Notes under the pieces: model-generated
Database searches by the model: none
The model's input: the letters and a program-made list of their open reading frames with translations, nothing else
What the model was told of the DNA's origin: nothing
DNA from: Dasypus novemcinctus
Taxonomy: Eukaryota; Chordata; Mammalia; Cingulata; Dasypodidae
Length of the DNA stretch: 64,000 nucleotides
Direction of reading: 5' to 3'
Assembly (NCBI RefSeq): GCF_030445035.2
Contig: NC_080696.1
Coordinates: forward strand, 24,999,661 to 25,063,660
Shown here: positions 9,440 to 20,300 of the stretch, piece by piece
Numbering within the stretch: the first letter of the stretch is position 1
Layout of the letters: each line of letters opens with the position of its first letter
Made by a program: the position numbers and the translations under genes

Positions 9440-12400
9440 GAGGAAGAATCTGATATCCAGAGTTACTACAATATAATATGAAAGGGTACAGATTTCAACA
9501 AATATCACAAGGGATACAAATAAACAGGAAAGAAAGGGCTATTTAAAGAAACAAAATAAAATCATAGAAACTATAAGTGCAGAATCACAGATACGGGACA
9601 TCTCAAAGAGCTGAAGGAAAATGCAGAAAAGAACAAATGGAAATAAGGAGCAAAACAAAATTTGGAGCTGAAAAGTACAATAATGGAAATAAAATATGTA
9701 CCAAAGGAGTTCAAGAGAAGTTTTGAGCAGGTGAAAGAATCAGTGACTGTGAAGAAACAACAATTGAAATTGTCCAGTCAGAGGAGCAGAGAGTGAAGTG
9801 AAAAGACCCATGGGACACCATCAAAAGGACCAGAATAGGAATATGAGAGTCTCAGAAGGAGACAAGAATAAAAAGGGAGAAGAAAGAATATTGGAAGCTG
9901 AAAATTCCCCAAATTTGATAAAAGACATGAATATATACATCCAAGAATCTCAATGAATTCCAAAATGGCCAAATGCAAAGAGATCCATGCCAAATACATA
10001 TAATCAAACTGTTGCTAGCCCAAAGACAGAGAAGCAAGGAGAGAAGCGATTTGTCATGTAAAAGGAATTATCAGTAAGAAGAACAGCTGATTTCTCACTA
10101 GAAACCACAGACGTAAAAAGGCAGGGGGATGCATATTTAAAGTGCTGATAGAAAAAAAAATTAGTTAAGAATCTATACATGGTCAAATTGGATTTTAAAA
10201 ATGACATAGAAAACAAGACATTTCCAGATACACAAAGTTGAGAGAGCTCATCATGCCTAGACCTACCCTTCAAGTAATATTATACACAGTCCTTCAGGTT
10301 GAAAAGAAAGAGCAGTAGGCAGTATCTTGAAGCAGTATGAGAAAGAAAGATTTTCAGTAAAGACAACAACATGGGTAAATATAAAGTTAATGCTTTTGAT
10401 TTGTAACTCAACATTTTTTTCTCATATGTTCAAATCAGGAATAATTAAAGTTAATTATAAATCTGTGTTATTGGGCACAAAATATATAAATGTGTAATTG
10501 TGACAAAAATAACATGAAGATGTTAGATTGGTGCAGGATTGGTGTAGGAGCAGAAGTCTCCTATGGTAAAGTTAAGTTGAGAGCAATACAAACAATAATG
10601 TTATAGATTTAGGATGTTAAATATAATCTCTATGGTAACCACAAAGAATATATCTAAAACATAAACAAAGAAGAAATGGGAATCAAAATGGTTCACTAGA
10701 AAAGATCAACTAAACAAAAAAAAAATGGTCAGAAATGAGGAAATTAGGGGCAAAAAAAAAAAAAAAAAAAAAGCCCAAGATAAATAAAAAACCAAATAAC
10801 TAAAAGAAAGAACTAAATACTGCCTCATCAGTAATAACTTCAAATGTAAATGGGTTAAACTATCCAAATAAAAGGTAGTGTTTGTGAGAATGGACAAAAA
10901 AGTATGATTTCTTCTATATGTATGAAAGACACCTTAGATGGAAAGAACCAAATAGCTTGAAAATGAAAAGGCTGTAAAAAAAAAATTCACATAGTAAACA
11001 AGAGCTTGGGTGGTCATACTAAGATTAGACAAATAGACTAAGTCAAAAGCTGTTGTAAAAAACAACAAAAGACAGGGTATATTGATAAAAGGGTTAATTC
11101 ATCAATAAGCTATATAAAGATATAAACATAGATGCACCTAACAACACAATATATATAAAGCAGAGATTGATAAAACTGAAAGGAGAGGAGACAGTTCTAC
11201 AATAAATGTTGTGGACGTTAGTACACCCTATTCAATAATGTATAGGACAACCAGAGAAAAGATCAATAGGAAATAAAGGATCCGAATAACACTATAAACC
11301 AAGTAGATCTAATACGCACACACACACACACATATATATACAACAACAGCAGAATACACATTTCCTTCAAGTGCTCCTGGTCACAAAACAAGTCTCAATA
11401 AATTTTCAAAAATCATACAAAGTCTCTTGTCAGACCAGAAAGAAATGAAATGAAAAATTAATAACACACGGAAAACTGGAAAATTCACAAATATATGGAA
11501 ACTAACCAATAAATGCAAATTAAACCCAAATGTAGCAGATGGATGAAATAATATGGATTAGAGTGAATATAAATGAAGATCATTAGAGAGAATCAATGAA
11601 ACAAAGTTGGGTTCTTTGAAATAGCAATGAAATTGACAAAACTTTAGCTAATGTGTCAAAGAAAAAAGAGAGAAGATATAAGTAACTAAATCAGACATAA
11701 AAGTTGTGGTATTACCACTGATATTATAGCAATAAAAAGGATTACAAGAAAACAGTCACCATGATAGCTGCTGAGGGTAGGGAGAGGGAAGAAGAGATGT
11801 GATACTGGGGCATTTTCAGGACTTGGAGTTGTCCTAAATGATATTGCAGGGACAGATGCTGGGCATTATATATCCTGCAATAACCCACTGAATGGACTGG
11901 GGGAGAGTGTAAACCACAACATAAACTATAATCCACATGGTACAGCAGTGCTCCAAAATGTATTCACCAAATTCACAATGATGAAAGAGGTTGCTTACGT
12001 GGGAGGAGTGGGGGGTGTTGTGCAGTGTGGGGTATATGGAAACCTCTTATATTTTTTAATGTAACATTTTTTTGTGATCTATGTATCTTTAAGAAAAGAC
12101 AGTTAAAAAAATAAAAAAGAAAATAGCATCAACAATTATCTGAGCAATAAATTAGATAACCTAGGTGAAATGAACAAACTCATAGAATCATACAAGTTAC
12201 CCAAAATTACTCAAGAAAAAAATGAAAATCTCAAAAAAGATTTGTAATAGATGAAGAGATTGAATCAATAAAAAAGGAAAAGAAAAGAAAAAGAAAACAC
12301 CCCCCAAAGAAAAGTCAGGATCAGATGGCTTCACTGGAGAATTCTACCAAACATTTATAAATGAACCAACATCAATCCTTTTCAAACTCTCCCCCAAAAT

Positions 12401-13056
12401 TGAAGATAAGCATATATTTCCAAACTTATTCTTTGAGGCTAGCATTACTCTTATAATAAAGCCATATAAAGACATCATAAAAAAAGAAAACTATAGACTA
12501 ATATCCCTTATGAATACATCTATGAAACTACCCAGCTGAACAGCAGAAAATGAATCCAACAGCATTTTAAAGGAACTTTACACCATGACCAAGTGGGACA
12601 CATGTGAAGAATACAAAGTTGTTTAATGTAAGAAAATCAATGTGGCACACCACATTAACAGAAAAATGAAAAAGACTCACATGATCACTTCAATTAACAG
12701 AGAAAAGACACAAAATCCAGCACCTTTCCTTAATTTAAACACTTAAACTAAACATAGAAGTTAACTTTCTTAACATGATATAGGGCCCACAAATAGTATC
12801 ATACTCAATGGTGAAGGAGTGAAAGCTTTCTCCCTAATATCAGGAATGAGATAAGGATGCCTGATTTTCTACTGCTATTCAAATCACTGTACCTGAAGTT
12901 CTAGCCAGAGCAGTTAGAGAATAAAAATAAATTAATTGGAAAGAAGTAAAACGATCTCTACTTGCAGATGACATGATCCTACAGACAGGCAATCAATAAG
13001 AAAGCTATGAGAACTAATGAACAAATTTGGTAATGCTGCAGGGCACGAGATTAACA
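9440..13056 (+). mobile_element. Ancient L1M/HAL1-type element, split by a younger L1
   Basis: From left to right there are relics of an ORF1-like coiled-coil region ('tggagctgaaaagtacaataatgg', about 9,660-9,760). Next is the ORF1 RNA-binding and C-terminal region (about 10,020-10,330). The start of ORF2 lies near 10,830 (IISSNVNGLN-like), with endonuclease-region text to about 11,740. From about 12,116 to 13,056 come reverse-transcriptase motifs in broken frames: 'GSDGFTGEFYQTF' near 12,320, 'GMRxGCLIFYCY' near 12,845, and a degenerate 'LLADDMIL' near 12,960. It is riddled with stops. A younger L1 tail is inserted at 11,752-12,115. A (CA)n/(TA)n microsatellite lies at about 11,316-11,340, and poly-A at about 10,752-10,772. 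Confidence 0.75.
11752..12115 (+). mobile_element. L1 3' end inserted in ancient L1
   Basis: This carries the terminal 360 bases of the long-3'UTR L1: it opens with 'atagctgctgagggtaggga', then 'gggcattttcaggacttgga', 'gggacagatgctggg' and 'ccaaaatgtattcaccaaa', the G-rich stretch, and 'gtgatctatgtatcttt' with an A-rich tail. It interrupts the ORF2 of the older element, whose two halves continue on either side. No clean target duplication was resolved because the flanks are A-rich. Confidence 0.8.
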
Positions 13057-13338
13057 GAGAGGGCTGTGGGAAGATGACGGAGTAGGGCACTCCAGGACTC
13101 AGTCCTAGCAAAAGCAACTATTTCACAAAGGAACTGTTTGAAACAACTAGTTTGAAACTAGGCCAGAAGTGCACTGTACAGCATACAGGAAAGAGTGGGA
13201 GAAAGAGGCTGATAAAATACGGTAAAGAGAAGATGGTGTCTGAGTGAGTGCACCTTATGGTCTCTCCTGTGGAAAGGCGGCCAAGTGGGGTTGGAGTCTT
13301 GCCAAAGTGGGCTGTCTTGGGGGATTGCAGGTCAGCAA
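13057..13338 (+). promoter_or_regulatory. L1 5' UTR start (promoter region)
   Basis: The opening 'gtgggaagatgacggagtag' resembles the start of many mammalian L1 5' UTRs, which hold an internal RNA polymerase II promoter. About 280 bases follow before an abrupt switch to ORF1 C-terminal sequence near 13,338. The corresponding stretch is not recognisable in the minus-strand L1 at 62.2-63.95 kb, so that copy may be truncated or use a different 5' end. The assignment rests on the motif and position. Confidence 0.55.
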
Positions 13339-13530
13339 AGTTAGCATTCAAAAATGGAGAGTTCAAATATTCACAGATAAACAGAAACAGATAGTATGCC
13401 AACAAGAATCCTGCCCGTCAAGAAATACTAAAGGGAGTTCTGCAGGAAGAAAGAAAAAAACAAGAGAGACAGAGGTGGAGGAGAGTGTAAGAGTAACTAA
13501 AAAGACAAAAGCAGAAAAAGAAAATCCAAC
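13339..13530 (+). pseudogene. L1 ORF1 C-terminal remnant
   Basis: From 'ttagcattcaaaaatgg' onward the sequence parallels the end of ORF1 in the minus-strand L1 (61.2-61.4 kb): KLAFKN…, IFTDKQK, then NPAL..ILKGVLQEE in shifted frames. This is the C-terminal nucleic-acid-binding domain of the ORF1 protein, normally preceded by a coiled coil and an RRM. Here the upstream 250 or so residues are missing. A two-base loss after IFTDKQK breaks the frame again. Confidence 0.75.
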
Positions 13531-13561
13531 ATAATATGACAAACACAAATCCAAAGAAATT

Positions 13562-16500
13562 ATGGCTAATATAAGTAATTCCTTGAAAGTAATAACACTG
13601 AATGTCAATGGATTAAACTCATCTGTCCAGAGACTCCGACTGGAAGATTGGATAAGGAAATATGACCCATCTACATGCTGTCTGAGAGAAACACATCTTA
13701 GACCCAGGGATTCATGGAGGTTGAAAGTGAATGGCTGGAAGACAATCTTACAAGCAAACAATAACAAAAAAAGGGCAGGAGTAGCTATACTAATATCAGA
13801 CAAAATAGACTTTAAATGTAAAACAATTGTGAGAGACAAAAATGGACACTACATATTAGTGAAAGGGATAATCTTTCAAGAAGAAAGAACAATCATAAAC
13901 ATTTATGCTCCTAACAAGAGTGCCTCCAAATACGTGAGGCAAACACTGGAAAAACTAAATGAAGGAATAGATGCCTCTACAATTATAGTGGGGGACTTTA
14001 ATACACCACTATCGACTTTGGACAGAACATCTCAAAAGAGAATTAATAAAGAAACAAAGACTTTGAACACTCTATTAAAGGAGCTGGACCTAATAGACAT
14101 ATACAGAACATTACACCCAAATACAGCAGTATATACATTCTTCTGAAGTGCACATGGATCATTCTCCAAGATAGAACACAATATAGGCCACAGAAAAAGC
14201 CTCAGTGAATTCAGAAAGATAGCGATCATACAAAATAATTTCTCTGACCACAGTGGAATGAAGCTGGAAATCTGCAAGGGCCAGAGACCCAGATTTGGCA
14301 CCAATCAGGTACAGTGATTTGAAGTTAAACAATACACTCTTAGAAAAACAGTGGGTCAAGGAGGAAATCTCAAAAAAAATTAATAACTACCTTGAAACTA
14401 ATGAAAATGATAACACAACATATCCAAACTTATGGGAGGCAGCAAAAGCAGTACTGAGGGAAATTTATAGTCATAAATTCATACATCAAAAAAGAAGAAA
14501 GAGTTAAAGTTGAAGAACTAAATGCACACTTGGAGAAATTAGTTAAAAAAACAAAAACTAATCCCAAAGGAAGAATAAAGAAAGAAATAACAAAGATTAG
14601 AGCAGAATTAAATGAAATAGAAAATAAGAAAGCACTTGAAAAAATAAACAAAACCAAGAGCTGGTTCTTTGAGAAAATCAATAAAATTGACAAACCCTTA
14701 GCTAGATTAACAAAGGAAAAAAGAGAGAAGATGCAAATACACAAAATAAGAAATGAGAAAGGAGCTATCACCACTGATCCCACAGAAATTAAGACTATCA
14801 TAAGAGGATACTTTGAAAAACTATATTCCAACAAAAATAAAAATTTAGAGAAAATGGACAAATTTCTAGAAACACATAAGCAGCCTATATTGACAAAAGA
14901 AGAAGTTGATGATCTCAACAAACCAATCACAAGTAAAGAGATAGATTCAGTCATTAAAAACCTCCCGACTAAAAAGGGCCCTGGGCCAAACGGCTTCACA
15001 GGTGAATTCTACAAAACATTCCGGAAAGAACACCAACCTTGCTTAAACTCATCCAAAAAACTGAAACAGAATGGACATTGCCTAACTCATTCTATGATGC
15101 CAACTTTACTCTACTACCAAAGCCAAACAAAGACACCACAAGAAAGGAAAATTATAGACCATTCTCTCTAATGAAACTTGACGTGAAAATTCTCAAGAAA
15201 ATACTTGCTAATCATATTCAATAACACATTAAACAAATTATACACCATGACCAAGTGGGGCTCACTCCTGGTATGCAAGGATGGTTCAACATAAGAAATT
15301 CAATTAATGGAATACACCACATAAACATATTGAAGGGGAAAAAAATCACATCATATCTATGGATGCAGAAAAAGCATTGGACAAAATACAGCACCCATTC
15401 TTGATTAAAACACTGCAAAAGATCAGAATAGAAGGAAACTTTCTGAACATGATAAAGAGTATATATGAAAAACCCACAGCTAACATTATTTACAATGGTG
15501 AAATCCTAAAATCTTTCCTTCTAAGATCAGGAACAAGACAAGGATGCCCACTATCACCCCTCCTGTTCAACATAGTCTTAGAAGTACTTGCTCGAGCACT
15601 GAGACAAGAACCAGACATAAAAGGCATCTAAATTGGAAAGGAAGAAGTCAAAATTTCACTATTTGCAGATGATATGATCCTATACATAGGAAACCCTGAG
15701 AAGTCTATAACAAAGCTTCTAGAACTTATATGAGAGTTCAGTAAAGTCGCAGGTTACAAGATAAATGCACAAAAATCAGTAGCATTTCTGACACCAATAA
15801 TGAATAATCTGAGGAGGAAATCAGGAATCAAATACCATTCACAATAGTAAATAAAAAAATCAAATACCTAGGAATAAATTTAACTAAAGAGGTAAAAGAC
15901 TTATACACAGAAAACTACACAACACTGTTCAAGGAAACAAAGAAGACCTAAAAAAACGGAAGAAAATTCCCAATTCATGGATAGGAAGACTAAATATTAT
16001 TAAGATGCCTATCCTACCAAAACTGACCTACAGATTCAATGCAATCCCAGTAAAAATCAACACATCATTCTTTAATGACCTAGAGAAACTAACTATGAAA
16101 TTTATTTGGAGAGGAAAGAGGCCCTGAACAGCCAAAACATATTGAAAAAGAAAAATGAAATAGGAGGAATCACACTACCTGATTTCAAAACATACTACAA
16201 AGCTACAGTAGTGAAAACTGCATGGTATTGGCACAAGGATAGAGACATTGACCAATGGAACTGAATTGAGAGTTCTGATTTAGATCCTCATATATATATA
16301 CAGCCATATGGTATTTGACAAGTCCACCAAACCCTCTCAACTGGGAGAGAATGGCCTCTTCAACAAATGGTGCCTGGAGAACTGGATATCCATATGTAAA
16401 CGAATGAAAGAGGATTACCAACTTACACCTTATACCAAAAATCAACTCAAGATGGATCAGAGACCTAAATATAAGAACCAACTTGGAAAGAAAAGTAGGA

Positions 16501-17373
16501 AAGCACCTACAGGACCTTGTAATAGGAAACAGCTTCATGAACTTCACACTGAAAGCACGAGCAGCAAAAGAACAAATAGATAAATGGGTCTTCTTTAAAA
16601 TTAAAGCCTTCTGCACCTCAAAGGAGTTTGGCAGGAAAGTGAAAAGAGAGCCTACAAAATGGGAGAAAATATTTGGTAACCATATATCTGATAGGAGACT
16701 TATATCTTGCATATATAAAGAACTCCTATATCTTGAAAATAATAAGACAAATAGCCCATTTAAAAAATGGGAAAAAGATTTGTACAGACACTTCTCCAAA
16801 GATGATAGACAAATGACTAAAAAACACACGAAAAAATGCTCAAAATCCCTATCTTTTAGGGAAATGCAAATCAAAACAACAATGAGATACCATCTTTTCT
16901 CCCATAAGACTGGCAGCTATCAAAAAATCAGAAGATTACAATTGTTGGAGAGGATGTGGAGGAACGGGAATACTCATCCACTGCTGCTGGGAATGAAGAA
17001 GGATTCAGCCATTCTGGAGGACAGTTTGCCCATTTCTCAAAAAACTAGCTATAGATTTGCCATATGACCCAGCATTCTACTGCTGGGTATATACCCGGAA
17101 GATCTGAAAACCAGGACACAAACTGATATATGCACACCAATGTTCATAGCAGCATTGTTCACTATTGCCAAAAGTTGGAATCAACCCAAATGCCCATCAA
17201 CAGATGAATGGTTAAATAAAATGTGGTATATATATACAGTGGAATACTACTGAGCTCTAAGAATGAATACACTACAAACACATATGATAATATGGATGAA
17301 TCTTGAGAACATTATATTGAGTGAAGCAACCCAGGCATTGAAGGACAAATACAGAGAGCTAGAGACTGGATGA
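13562..17373 (+). pseudogene. L1 ORF2 (endonuclease/reverse transcriptase), inactivated
   Basis: The start is the ATG of MANISNSLKVITLNVNGLN, the usual ORF2 opening. The apurinic endonuclease-like domain occupies the first 240 residues or so: VNGLN, LRETHL (normally QETH), GDFNTPLS and a FSDH motif. The RT domain follows: [13 protein letters not shown] near 14,985, [18 protein letters not shown] near 15,530, and FADD at 15,662-15,673. The C-terminal part runs to WMNLENI…YRELETG and stops at 17,371-17,373. That is about 1,270 codons, close to the usual 1,275. A stop at 14,144, another before IGKEEVK near 15,629 and several frameshifts make it inactive. The protein would nick DNA and copy RNA at the nick. 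Confidence 0.9.
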
Positions 17374-20300
17374 TAAACTTTAAGGTAGTTGGAGGATAGA
17401 GGAAGGTTGTGGGCTGACAGCCACTTGGGTGAAATCTATAAGCTGGAGGTAAGTATTTGTACAGGGAAGGGACAAAATGGGGGATAGGGATAACTTTGGG
17501 TGGGGCTGCATGGGCTTTAGAGGTACAACGGATGGAAGGATGTGTCTGATTGCCCAAGAAATTGGGAAGAGGGTGAGGGGAACATTTGATCATGGGAGAT
17601 TGTCAGGTATGTGGTTGAAATTGTGGTGCAGAGAAAACTCTTTAGAGAATGTAATATAGAAGGTTGCCTGTTTGGGATGCTTAAGGGGGTGGGCATCTGA
17701 CACAGGGCAAGCTTCTGGGGAGTGTGTGAGTGCTCATTTTGTCATAGTGGATTATATCATTGGGTGGAGACCATACAATGAGAGTGAAGGTATACTCACA
17801 TCCTGGGGAGGACTGATGTTCTCAAACAGAGGGAATTGTATCTCTTGAGAGAATCGGTGGCTTCCAATGGGTTAGGGCAGTCAAGTATGTCAAGCCTTCA
17901 ACATTTTTCCAAGCATCTCTGAATATGGTTCCTCAAGTAATGAAGATTGATTGTCATGGTGGGCCCCGAGGGGAGGGGGGAAACAGGTGTTGAATACATG
18001 GAATCAGGGTAACTGTGGGACAATGGAAGTGTTCCTCAAGGTCATGCCATGATGGATATAGGTCATGTTAAATTACACCAAAAATGTATAAAAGTCTTTA
18101 GGCTAAAATGTAAACCATAATGTAAAACATAAGATAACTAAAAATTTAGAAAATTGTATAGTCTAAAATATAAACCATAATGTAAACCCAAATGGAACCA
18201 TGTTTGAAAGCTATCATTTCAATATCTGTACATTAGCTGCAGCAAATATAATATGAACATGTAAAAAGATCACTGTTGGGGAAGGCACAAAGAGTTTGAT
18301 ATTGGATATGCGGGAGTACCATATATTGTATATTGAATTACTGTGACCTAAAACTTATGTCAAGAGAAATTTAATAATCAGGAAAAAAAAGGGAGGTAGA
18401 CAATGAGGAATGGAAGAAATTGCCTTGCCACTGTACATACAAGGCAACACCTGTAGCAGTGATGAAAGGCAAAATATCAAAAACAAAGCTCTTTCATTCT
18501 TTCATTTCTTTGATACCCCAATTTATTTTTCCTTTATTTAATTTTTCTAAATTTCTATATATTCTATATGTAATCTTTAAAGCCATCACTATATTTCATT
18601 TTTCTATTAATGGAACCTGGCAATATATTGGGCTTCCTTTTTGAGGAAGTTTTGGACTCCAGAGAGGTTCAACTAAGGCAGGGGAGGAGCACTTGTGTGG
18701 GGTGTCATTAGTGGGGGGCACAAGGTTGGGAGGGAGTTCTCCAGGGCATGTATACAGGGTACAAAGAAAGGTTTGGATATTTTCATAGTGGTTTCAGTTG
18801 GAAATGACAGATGAGAGAGTGCTGAATTCCTGACTAGGGGAGCTCTGTCACATTCCCCAATGGAACAACAACAATCCCCCAAGTACAATGGCAAAGACCA
18901 ATAAAGATGGATGGTTCACCAATGAGCCCTTGATACTGATGGCTCTGATTATGAGCCTGAGTGCCTGAAATATGAACTAGGCCTAGAGCTGTGGGGTGCC
19001 TAAGAGTTACCTCCTGACAGCCTCCATGTTGCTCAAATGTGGCCACTCTGTAAGCCAAACTCAGCATGTAGATGCATTCCCTTCCCCCCATTGTGGGACA
19101 AGACTCCCGGGGATGAGCCTTCCTGGCACTGAGGGATTACTACCAAGCACCAGATGATGTAACTACAAAAAGACCATGAACAAAGAGGTCAACTCACACT
19201 GGCAGAATATCTCAGCCTACATGTAATATAAGGTGTTAAAAAACTGCTTTTTGACTTTGGATAAAAAGGGGGAAATGGAAAGGACAAGTGAGTTTATATG
19301 GCTATGAGTCTCCAAAAAAGAGTTGGGAGGTCATCAGGAGGTGATGCTTATGCATGTCTCAGCAGGGTACCAGCGACAGCCAAGGTAGATGGAAATCCAG
19401 GTGCTGGTTCTCCTGAGGGCTGCAGTGACCCACAGGTTCTATGGTCAAGGCAGATGGCTCTGGAGTTCAGGGCTATGTCAGTTGGCCCTACTTTGGAGTT
19501 TGTGTTCCTGAGTGTGATGGAAATGGACTCAGATATAACCTTTCTACACATGCCTCTTCTGTTACTTTTACTGGACCTGTGGTTGGCATTTGGGTTGGTG
19601 TATACTCAGAGACCTGGATCTCTGAAATGCCCATGTGACAGCCAGGCCCTGGGCCTCAGCAGACTTGCAGCTCCTACCCTCTGGTTTTTTTAACTTACCC
19701 TGGCCAGCTGCCAAGGAGGTGATAAGGGTCAACCACCACACCAGGGAGCCAAGAATGCCTACAGTTGTAAGCAGGAGAATTGCATCCATCATCCATGTGG
19801 AAGCTAAACCCCCTCTTGATGTAGAGGGGGACTGGACATAGCCATCTCAGGTCCACAAGATGGAGGAATAGAGTATGGATTAGAGTGGACTTACTCGTGT
19901 TCTGCTGGGGAACTATTGTGATTAGTAAGGGAGGAAATTGTAATAGTGATGTGGAGAGGATGGCCATGGTGGCTGCTGATGGTTGGGAGAGGGAAGAAGA
20001 GATATGGAGTGGGGGCATTTTCAGGATTTGGAGTTGTCCTCGGTGGTGCTGCAGGGACAGATGCTGAATGTTGTGTGTCCTGCCATGGCCCACTGGGTAG
20101 ACTGGGGATGAGTGGACTACAATGTGGACCACTGTCCATGTGGTGCAGCAGTGCTCCAGAATGTATCTGCCAGGTGCAGTGGATGTCCTGCAATGATGGA
20201 AGAGGTTGTTGATGTGGGAGGGGTGTGGTGGGGTGGTGGTGGTGTATGGTGTCCTCACATTTTTTGAATGTAGCATTTCAAAGAAGATAAAGAAGAAAAA
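17374..20300 (+). other. Exceptionally long L1 3' UTR
   Basis: About 2.9 kb lie between the ORF2 stop and the A-rich tail. Human L1 has roughly 0.5 kb. The order is a purine-rich start, a G-run cluster at 17,959-17,984, AT-rich sequence (18.05-18.6 kb), then a GC-richer segment (18.6-20.3 kb) that occurs alone at 5.3, 36, 49 and 55.6 kb as 5'-truncated insertions. The shared order in the minus-strand L1 (55.5-57.4 kb) shows this is a lineage feature and not a single accidental insertion. Frames on both strands are open across 19.3-20.28 kb. Whether any of them is a protein is unknown. Confidence 0.75.

Noticed and set aside
13363..13839. A 158-codon hydrophobic frame on the minus strand
   Set aside because: It is antisense to the ORF1 end and ORF2 endonuclease of the L1, and its hydrophobicity comes from complementing A-rich coding sequence.
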